NCBI GenBank assembly: GCA_045597345.1 | Contig: JAZLJW010000158.1 | Location: forward strand, 1 to 27,950 | Reading direction: 5' to 3' | DNA length: 27,950 nt | From: Treponema_I sp045597345 | GTDB taxonomy: Bacteria; Spirochaetota; Spirochaetia; Treponematales; Treponemataceae | Shown: positions 22,141-27,950 of the stretch, one piece after another | Layout of the letters: each line of letters begins with the position of its first letter | How positions within the stretch are numbered: position 1 is the stretch's first letter | Program-made: the position numbers and the translations under genes | The notes under the pieces: generated by a model | Told to the model about the DNA's origin: nothing | What the model saw: only the letters and a program-made list of their open reading frames with translations | The model's database searches: none

Positions 22141-23654
22141 TTGGTACATTCTGGTCGCTTGTTCCAGCCATTGTTGCTATTGCCCTGGCTTTATTAACTA
22201 AAGAAGTATATTCATCACTGTTCGTTGGTATTGTAATCGGTGGTGTCTTTTATGCAATTTCTACTGCAGCCGGATTTGCCGGATTCATTACCCATGTTTT
22301 CTCAGATGGCCTCATCGCCCAGCTTTCTGACAGCTATAATGCCGGTATTCTGGTATTTATGGTAATTCTAGGTACCATGGTTGCTCTGATGAATAAAGCA
22401 GGTGGATCTCTTGCTTTCGGTAACTGGGCAAAGAAGCACATCAAGACAAAAATTGGTGCTCAGCTTGCTACCATTTGTCTGGGTATTCTTATTTTTATTG
22501 ATGACTATTTTAACTGCCTTACCGTTGGTTCAGTTATGAAACCGGTAACTGACAAATACGGTGTTTCAAAAGAAAAGCTGGCATTCCTCATCGATGCCAC
22601 AGCCGCCCCAGTTTGTATCATCGCTCCAATCAGTTCATGGGCTGCTGCTGTTTCAGGCTTTGTTACTGAAGGTGAAAATGGTCTGGCTCTGTTCTGCAAG
22701 GCAATCCCCTATAACTTTTACGCATTGTTTACTCTGATCATGCTGTTTGCAATGGTCCTTCTGAATGTAGATTTCGGAGCCATGGCAAAATTTGAACAGG
22801 CAGCTGCAATGCTCGAGAAAAAAGATGATGAAACTGAAGTTCATCACCAGATTGCAACAAACGGTAAAGTTATTGACCTGGTTCTGCCAATCGTAGTGCT
22901 CATCATTTTCTGTACTTTGGGCATGATTTATTCTGGTGGATTCTTTGATGAAGGTGACACGTATCACAACTTTATCGATGCTTTTGCAAACAGTGATGCT
23001 TCTGTTGGTCTGGTAATTGGTTCTTTTGTGGCTCTTGTTCTTACTCTGCTCCTGTATGTTTGCCGCAAAGTTCTGAACTTTAAGGACTGCATGGCTTGCG
23101 TTCCAGATGGTTTCAAAGCCATGGTTCCTGCTATTCTTATCCTGACTCTTGCATGGACTCTGAAAGGTATGACCGATAGTCTTGGTGCCAAGGACTATGT
23201 CGCAGGAATCGTTGCCGGTTCTGCAGGAAATCTGAAGAACTTCCTTCCAGCTATTGTTTTTGTTATTGCCTGTTTCCTGGCGTTTGCTACCGGAACCTCT
23301 TGGGGTACTTTCGGTATTCTTATTCCTATCTGTATTGCTGTTTTCCCTGATGCCGGTGATACACTCCGCATCATCTGTATTTCAGCCTGTATGGCTGGTG
23401 CTGTTGCCGGTGACCACTGTTCACCTATTTCTGATACTACCATTATGGCCAGTGCAGGAGCCCAGTGTAACCATGTTAATCATGTTTCTACACAGTTGCC
23501 GTATGTTCTGAGTGTTGCAGCCATTTCGTTTGTCTGCTACATCATTGCCGGTATGTGCAAAAACTTTGTTTTACCATGGATTCTCGGTGTTGCTGCAATT
23601 ATCGTAATGCTGGTAATCATCAGAAACAGACAGGTTAAAAAAATAACTGCATAA
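22137..23654 (+). CDS. nhaC: NhaC-family Na+/H+ antiporter
   Basis: A 505-aa integral membrane antiporter, likely exporting Na+ (or exchanging organic acids, as some members do) for protons across the inner membrane. About a dozen hydrophobic helices span the whole length. The family hallmarks are ICLGILIFIDDYFNCLTVGS with the buried acidic pair, and the late loop AGAVAGDHCSPISDTTIM with its conserved GDHCSPISDT. A hydrophilic loop lies around residues 215-240 (EQAAAMLEKKDDETEVHHQ). GAGGG precedes the ATG within the 54-aa ORF, and the genes overlap by four bases. A terminator hairpin follows 7 bp after the stop. Substrate specificity is inferred; malate/lactate exchangers share the fold. Confidence 0.92.
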   Translation: MIGTFWSLVPAIVAIALALLTKEVYSSLFVGIVIGGVFYAISTAAGFAGFITHVFSDGLIAQLSDSYNAGILVFMVILGTMVALMNKAGGSLAFGNWAKKHIKTKIGAQLATICLGILIFIDDYFNCLTVGSVMKPVTDKYGVSKEKLAFLIDATAAPVCIIAPISSWAAAVSGFVTEGENGLALFCKAIPYNFYALFTLIMLFAMVLLNVDFGAMAKFEQAAAMLEKKDDETEVHHQIATNGKVIDLVLPIVVLIIFCTLGMIYSGGFFDEGDTYHNFIDAFANSDASVGLVIGSFVALVLTLLLYVCRKVLNFKDCMACVPDGFKAMVPAILILTLAWTLKGMTDSLGAKDYVAGIVAGSAGNLKNFLPAIVFVIACFLAFATGTSWGTFGILIPICIAVFPDAGDTLRIICISACMAGAVAGDHCSPISDTTIMASAGAQCNHVNHVSTQLPYVLSVAAISFVCYIIAGMCKNFVLPWILGVAAIIVMLVIIRNRQVKKITA

Positions 23655-23661
23655 TGTAAAA

Positions 23662-23683
23662 AAGGGGCTGTAGTCAGCCCCTT
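23662..23683 (+). terminator. Terminator after nhaC
   Basis: AAGGGGCTG (23662-23670) and CAGCCCCTT (23675-23683) form a perfect 9-bp stem with a 4-base loop, followed by TATATGTTTT. It starts 7 bp after the nhaC stop. Confidence 0.7.
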
Positions 23684-23704
23684 ATATGTTTTAGGAATTG
23701 AAAA

Positions 23705-25201
23705 ATGGAACGAACAAAAATCTGTCTCTGCCTGACCGGGAAAACTCTTAAAGAAGATCTGGAAATGATTGAGCGATATCGTAATTACATTGATATTGCT
23801 GAATTGCGTGTCGATTTCCTTGAGTATGACGAGCGGCTTTCACTCCGACATTTCCCTGAAAAAGCTGGACTGCCGGTTTGTCTGACTATCCGGCGTACTG
23901 TTGATGGTGGTAACTTTGTTGAAGGCGAGGCTGCCCGTACAACGTTATACGCCAGAGCTTTGGCTTTTGCAGAGCAGGATGCCCGCAAAAATTACGCGTA
24001 TATTGATCTGGAAGATGATTTTTACGTTCCAAGTCTGCAGGATGCTGCTTTGGCGTTTGGTACCCGTATCATTCGCAGCTATCACAACATGACCGGGGCA
24101 GAGAGAAACTTTCGTGAACGTATGGAGCACATGCGGACAACCGGTTTTGAAATTCCAAAAATTGCATTTATGCCCGAGACTTTGAATGATATTACTAATC
24201 TTTTTAGGGAATCTCGTGATTTACAGGGAGACCGCATTTTGCTGGCAATGGGTGGAATGGGAATGTGTACCCGCCTTCTTGCAAACCAACTTGGGTCGTA
24301 TCTGACGTATACTACAGCTTCCGAATCAGAACAGAACCTTTCGGCTCTTGGCCAGATTGACCCTAAAACGCTTTGTGATGTCTATAACTTTCGGCAGCAG
24401 GATGATAATACAAGAATTTTTGGTGTTACCGGATGGCCTTTGAAAGTTACCGATAGTCCACGGTTGCACAATAGAGGGTATCAGGCTCATGGAATGAACA
24501 GTGTGTATATACCTGTTCCATCAGATTCTATCGAAAATACTCTCCGTCTGGCCGATGAAATCGGTATGCAGGGAATTTCCGTTACCGTTCCTTATAAAGA
24601 AACGGTCATGCCTAATCTTGCACAGGTTTCTGTGGAAGTTGGTGATATTGGAGCCTGCAATACTATCGTAAAGCATGGTAACGACTGGAATGGATATAAT
24701 ACAGATGCTTACGGATTACGAAAGGCTCTGAATGAATTTTTGAATAGAGATTCTTTGTTCGGAAAGAAGGTTGCCATCATTGGAGCCGGTGGAGCTGCAA
24801 AGGCTGCTGCATATGTGGTTAAACAGATGCATGGTCGTGCTTGTATTTTCAACCGTACTGTATCAAAAGCGAAAAAACTGGCTGATCAATATGGTTTTAA
24901 ATATGCTCCATTAAGTGCAGAAGGACTTGATATGTTGGAATATTATTCCAATGTCATCATTCAGACCACCTCAATTGGAAACGGGTGTTTTGATCAGGTT
25001 CCTGACCAGACCAATGATCCCTTGTATTTCTATAACTTTCATGGACATGAAAAGGTATACGATGTTATCTATAAGCCGGCAAGAACTCCCATGTTGCAGC
25101 GTGCTGAAAAGGCAGGCTGCGCTGTTGAAAATGGATTTGGCATGCTGGCCTATCAGGGACATCAGCAGTTCAAACTGTATACAGGAGTTGATTATGAGTG
25201 A
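23705..25201 (+). CDS. aroDE: Bifunctional 3-dehydroquinate dehydratase / shikimate dehydrogenase
   Basis: Fusion enzyme for steps 3 and 4 of the shikimate pathway. Residues 1 to about 230 are type I dehydroquinase: ICLCLTGKTLKEDLEMI, IAELRVDFLEYDE, TIRRTVDGGNFVEGE, YIDLEDDF, the active-site His in IRSYHNMTG, and the Schiff-base Lys in IPKIAFMPETLND. Residues about 235-498 are AroE: FGVTGWPLKVTDSPRLHN (the usual SxSP start is changed to VTDSP), VTVPYKE with the catalytic Lys, GACNTIV, GYNTDAYG with the catalytic Asp, and the NADP loop IGAGGAAKAA. AGGAA precedes the ATG. This domain order is known from chlamydiae, plants and some treponemes. The last 8 bp overlap rpiA. Confidence 0.95.
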   Translation: MERTKICLCLTGKTLKEDLEMIERYRNYIDIAELRVDFLEYDERLSLRHFPEKAGLPVCLTIRRTVDGGNFVEGEAARTTLYARALAFAEQDARKNYAYIDLEDDFYVPSLQDAALAFGTRIIRSYHNMTGAERNFRERMEHMRTTGFEIPKIAFMPETLNDITNLFRESRDLQGDRILLAMGGMGMCTRLLANQLGSYLTYTTASESEQNLSALGQIDPKTLCDVYNFRQQDDNTRIFGVTGWPLKVTDSPRLHNRGYQAHGMNSVYIPVPSDSIENTLRLADEIGMQGISVTVPYKETVMPNLAQVSVEVGDIGACNTIVKHGNDWNGYNTDAYGLRKALNEFLNRDSLFGKKVAIIGAGGAAKAAAYVVKQMHGRACIFNRTVSKAKKLADQYGFKYAPLSAEGLDMLEYYSNVIIQTTSIGNGCFDQVPDQTNDPLYFYNFHGHEKVYDVIYKPARTPMLQRAEKAGCAVENGFGMLAYQGHQQFKLYTGVDYE

Positions 25202-25916
25202 TTTGTCACAGGGAGAGCAGAAAAAACTGGTTGCTGCTCACGCCATTGATACATTGATTGAACGTGGACTTATCAAAAGCGGTATGAAAATCGGTCTGGG
25301 TACCGGCAGTACTGCCATGCCGGCCGTTGAACGCCTTGCCCAGCGCATTGCTGACGGCACGTTGTCGGAAATCAAGGCTGTTGCCACAAGTTTTCAGACC
25401 AGCATTGCCTGCGAAGATCTGGGAATTCCTGTGTATGAACTGGGTAGCCGTGAAATTGCAGGCGCTCTTGATCTAGCTATTGATGGTGCTGATGAAATCA
25501 GCCCGGAAGGTCACCTGATTAAAGGTGGCGGAGCTGCACATCTTCGTGAAAAGCTGGTTGAATACAACGCTGCTCAATTGGTAATCATAGCTGATGAATC
25601 AAAAGCCGTACCGGATCTTGGTACAAAGTTCCCTCTGCCGGTAGAAGTGCTGCAGCAGGCTCGTGTACCGGTAACGGCAAAACTGACTGCTCTTGGAGCT
25701 ACAGTAAAAGTTCGTGAAGGAGTTAAAAAAGCCGGTCCGGTTATTACCGATAATGGCAACATTATTCTGGACTGTACCTGGGAGAACCCGGTAGATGCCG
25801 CAAAACTGGAAGTTGAGATTAATCAGATTGTTGGTGTTATCGAAAACGGATTCTTTACCCAGCGGAAACCAATCGTGTTCATTTCACATAAAGACGGCTC
25901 TGTCGAAGAGAGATAA
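25194..25916 (+). CDS. rpiA: Ribose-5-phosphate isomerase A
   Basis: Interconverts ribose 5-phosphate and ribulose 5-phosphate in the pentose phosphate pathway. The 240 aa show the phosphate loop GLGTGSTA, VATSFQT, LDLAIDGADEI with its catalytic Asp residues, LIKGGGAAHLREK with the catalytic Glu and Lys, DESKAV, LPVEV, and the C-terminal EINQIVGVIENGFF. The start at 25194 (MSDLSQGEQKK) has AGGAG in front and gives an 8-bp overlap with aroDE, so the two are translated from one mRNA. A longer open frame upstream is the shadow of aroDE. The palindromic element copy 2 starts 6 bp after the stop. Confidence 0.96.
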   Translation: MSDLSQGEQKKLVAAHAIDTLIERGLIKSGMKIGLGTGSTAMPAVERLAQRIADGTLSEIKAVATSFQTSIACEDLGIPVYELGSREIAGALDLAIDGADEISPEGHLIKGGGAAHLREKLVEYNAAQLVIIADESKAVPDLGTKFPLPVEVLQQARVPVTAKLTALGATVKVREGVKKAGPVITDNGNIILDCTWENPVDAAKLEVEINQIVGVIENGFFTQRKPIVFISHKDGSVEER

Positions 25917-25921
25917 TCAAT

Positions 25922-26070
25922 ACAGAATCTGAAAATACTACCAGTCAGGTAGAGCCTGCCAAAACCGCTAGCTAGCGTCGCTACAGGCGAAGGGCGGCAA
26001 GGAAACTATCGTTCCGCCCTTCGACAGTTTTTGGCAGTCTCTCCCTTCCTTCCCGTATTTTCAGGACTGT
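25922..26070. mobile_element. MITE-like imperfect palindrome, copy 2 (after rpiA)
   Basis: A 149-bp element homologous, in reverse orientation, to 16341-16506. Its ends are ACAGAATCTGAAAATAC (25922-25938) and GTATTTTCAGGACTGT (26055-26070). The two copies agree over most of their length. One stem pair differs on both sides (A-T in copy 1, C-G here, within GACA/TGTC against GCCA/TGGC), so pairing is kept. It lacks the extra AATCATGC hairpin segment. It sits between rpiA and the terminator shared with xylB. Confidence 0.75.
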
Positions 26071-26079
26071 CATCAAATA

Positions 26080-26118
26080 AAGACAAGCCCCCAGAGTCCT
26101 TCTCTGGGGGCTTGTCTT
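26080..26118. terminator. Strong bidirectional terminator between rpiA and xylB
   Basis: A perfect 17-bp stem, 26080-26096 with 26102-26118, and a 5-base loop, containing AAGCCCCCAGAG and its inverse. It overlaps the xylB stop codon by two bases and follows rpiA and the element, so it should end transcription from both sides. Confidence 0.75.
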
Positions 26119-27625
26119 ACTTATACAGTGGGCTTACGGTGTCTACCAGTTTCTGGTATTCAGCGTAGGCAACATCATAAGCAGCTGCTTTTTCGGCAAC
26201 CGGGTTAACAACGTGCTCCTGGTCTACGATAACGTGTTCTGCACACAGTCTGGCAATGGCAGCTTTTGCGGTTGCTGCATCAACAGTTCCTTTGGCAGTC
26301 ATTTCAAGACACCACAGAGCCTGAACGGCAGCTCCAAGAGCAGCGGCCTCTTTTGAAACCGGCAGTTTAACCGGAACATTCATTACGTTTGCTACAATAT
26401 CGCGCCACAGAGGGCTCTTTGAACCACCACCAATCAGGCGGATTTCTTTCGGACTGAATCCCAGTTTCTTAAAGCTGTCGATTCCGGCACGCATGGCAAA
26501 TACGGCGCTTTCCATGGCAGCACGGCAGATATTGGGACGGTTGGTGTTAGCCAGGGTCAACCCGGTAATACTTGCTTTACCATGAGGCAGATTAGGAGTA
26601 CGTTCTCCATTGAAGAATGGCAGAACGACAACACCTTCTGCGCCGATAGGAGCTTTTTCAGCCTGAGCGTCAAAGTCTTTTACACCCAGATCAAAGAGGG
26701 CGCGGATTTCTTCGGTTACTACAGTACAGTTCATGGTACACAGCAGTGGCAGGTAACCGCCGGTGCTTGAACAGAATCCTGAAAGACCGTTAACCGGATC
26801 TGCAATGGCTGCATCACTGTAACCGTACAGTGTTCCAGATGTACCCATAGACATGGTCAGGAATCCGTCTTCTACGGTACCGGTACCAATAGCACCCATC
26901 ATGTTGTCACCACCGCCTGAAGAAACCGGAATACCGGCAGGAATCCCCAGCCATTCGGCAGTTTCTGCAGACACCATACCGGCTGGTTCCCAACTCTTGA
27001 TCAGTTTTGGCAGAATGGTCAGTACTTTAGGATCAATGGCATCACACAGTTTTTTAGACCAGCTGCCGGTTTTGCCGTTGAACAGTGCGGTACCGGAAGT
27101 ATCGCCCCATTCCATTACGTAACTGCCGGTAAGAACCAGATTCAGGAAATCGTGTGGCAGCAGGATGTACTGCAGTTTTGCAAAAGCGTCAGGTTTGTGG
27201 TTTTTCAGCCAGAGAATTTTTGGTGCGGTAAAACCTGGGAGCATCAGGTTGGAACATTCTGCGATAACACCGTCGTCACCACCGCAGGCTGCAGTCAGCT
27301 CTTGGCATTCGGCAACGGTAGAAGTATCATTCCACAGTTTTACGTTGTACAGAGGCTTGCGGTCTGCGTCTAATGGCACAAATCCGTGCTGGTGTCCGCT
27401 GACACCTATAGCCTTGATGGTAGCTTTTACATCGGCAGGAATACCGTCAAAACAAATCTTCAATGCTTCGGTGTACCATTCAGCCTTCTGTTCGCGGGTT
27501 CCGTCATTTTCGGAAATAATGTCGATGGGGTGAGCACATGATGCTACCTCTTTCTTTGATTCGTAATCGTATACAAATACTTTCAAACTTTGGGTACCAA
27601 GGTCGATACCGGCAACTGTTTTCAT
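26117..27625 (-). CDS. xylB: Xylulokinase (FGGY family)
   Basis: Phosphorylates D-xylulose to xylulose 5-phosphate, the entry of xylose into the pentose phosphate pathway. The 502 aa have the N-terminal ATPase strand AGIDLGTQSLKVFVYD, the substrate loop AIGVSGHQHGFVPLD, DTSGTALFNGKTGSW, the catalytic Asp in SSGGGDNMMGAIGTG, MSMGTSGTLYGY, and the C-terminal IRLIGGGSKSPLWRDIVANV with EAAALGAAVQA. Length is typical. AGGAG precedes the ATG. Upstream, in the same direction, a GH51 arabinofuranosidase gene ends behind its own terminator, so xylB probably has its own promoter in 27626-27696. With arabinoxylan-degrading enzymes it forms a hemicellulose-use set. Confidence 0.93.
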   Translation of the reverse strand: MKTVAGIDLGTQSLKVFVYDYESKKEVASCAHPIDIISENDGTREQKAEWYTEALKICFDGIPADVKATIKAIGVSGHQHGFVPLDADRKPLYNVKLWNDTSTVAECQELTAACGGDDGVIAECSNLMLPGFTAPKILWLKNHKPDAFAKLQYILLPHDFLNLVLTGSYVMEWGDTSGTALFNGKTGSWSKKLCDAIDPKVLTILPKLIKSWEPAGMVSAETAEWLGIPAGIPVSSGGGDNMMGAIGTGTVEDGFLTMSMGTSGTLYGYSDAAIADPVNGLSGFCSSTGGYLPLLCTMNCTVVTEEIRALFDLGVKDFDAQAEKAPIGAEGVVVLPFFNGERTPNLPHGKASITGLTLANTNRPNICRAAMESAVFAMRAGIDSFKKLGFSPKEIRLIGGGSKSPLWRDIVANVMNVPVKLPVSKEAAALGAAVQALWCLEMTAKGTVDAATAKAAIARLCAEHVIVDQEHVVNPVAEKAAAYDVAYAEYQKLVDTVSPLYK

Positions 27626-27696
27626 TGGTGTCTCCTATGTAAAACGTTCTTTACAGATTCTGTCTGTGGTATGTGCTCGTGCACGGTATGATATCC

Positions 27697-27727
27697 AAAA
27701 AAACTGCAGCTCCCAACTGCTGCAGTT
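27697..27727 (-). terminator. Rho-independent terminator of the arabinofuranosidase gene
   Basis: On the minus strand a 9-bp stem AACTGCAGC/GCTGCAGTT (27727-27719 with 27710-27702) with an 8-base loop is followed by a run of T (27703-27697). This is the clearest intrinsic terminator in the window; it lies 20 bp after the stop. Confidence 0.8.
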
Positions 27728-27747
27728 CTTACGGATGAACCGCTTCC

Positions 27748-27950
27748 TTACACTTTAAAGCGGAAAATGTTCCATGATGCGGGTTTTACTCTTAAAGTAA
27801 ACACTCCATCATCTGATTGTACCATAGAAACTGTATGTGGTGACACTGCTTCTGGCTCTGCAAAGGTATTTTTTGCATGCAGATTGCTTCCGGTAAGTTC
27901 GGTGGCATAAACCATTTCCGGTTTGCCAAAAGAATCCATGTTCAGGGTGA
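27748..27950 (-). CDS. C-terminal end of a GH51 alpha-L-arabinofuranosidase (partial)
   Basis: Only the last 66 codons lie in the window; the frame is open to its edge, so the internal ATG at 27939 is not the start. The visible part, TELTGSNLHAKNTFAEPEAV, SPHTVSMV and PASWNIFRF, matches the final beta-domain of GH51 arabinofuranosidases (the L-x-G-xx-L-xAxNTFexPxxV pattern and the terminal LPPxSWxVxxx strand). Such enzymes remove arabinose side groups from arabinoxylan or arabinan. The catalytic TIM-barrel is outside the window, so activity cannot be checked. A strong terminator follows, then xylB in the same direction. Confidence 0.75.
   Translation of the reverse strand, partial: TLNMDSFGKPEMVYATELTGSNLHAKNTFAEPEAVSPHTVSMVQSDDGVFTLRVKPASWNIFRFKV

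Noticed and set aside
27626..27696. LacI-type operator before xylB (GTGC-TCGT-GCAC)
   Set aside because: A single 4-bp dyad is too short to support an operator, and no regulator gene is adjacent.

Overview
The window looks like a chromosome segment of a gut- or rumen-type spirochaete close to Treponema. The pointers are a fused aroD-aroE gene, a glutamate 5-kinase without a PUA domain, a PASTA-domain membrane protein coupled to def-fmt, an Rpn-type PD-(D/E)XK nuclease/transposase gene, lipoproteins with relaxed lipoboxes, and xylose/arabinose genes. This is inference from gene content; no rRNA or tRNA gene is present to settle it.

Layout. 1-1912: a CPC-type heavy-metal P1B ATPase. 1913-3090: a region with one small disrupted gene, lying between two arrays of an AT-rich 8-bp box (consensus CAKATAAA) that alternates in orientation with strict spacing (26 and 38 bp, period 64, exceptions mostly +10/11). 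This is the least explained part of the window. 3091-3774: a SAM methyltransferase. 3821-7113 (minus): an OmpR/PhoB-type two-component system with a small two-helix membrane protein, followed by an SDR reductase/epimerase. Tandem 11-bp boxes precede both the regulator gene and the epimerase gene. 7297-8469: MalY/PatB-type C-S lyase (minus). 8591-9899: a small unknown protein and a fructokinase. 9909-14048: DUF4143 ATPase, nitroreductase, amidase and Rpn nuclease. 14049-14407: direct repeats and stem-loops. 14408-15151: a lipoprotein.

15210-19238 (minus) holds an unknown gene, proA, proB, a small imperfect-palindrome element, proC and a small membrane protein, giving the whole glutamate-to-proline route. 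Divergent from it, 19373-21938 is def-fmt-PASTA with 1- and 4-bp overlaps. Then come a 54-aa protein coupled to an NhaC antiporter, aroDE overlapping rpiA, a second copy of the palindromic element in opposite orientation, and, convergent, xylB with the end of a GH51 arabinofuranosidase gene. XylB and RpiA both act in pentose use.

Four genes (the disrupted ORF, malY-like, the gene before proA, def) have a promoter -10 hexamer only 6-7 bp before the ATG and no Shine-Dalgarno, which suggests leaderless mRNAs. Most other genes have a clear AGGAG-type site.
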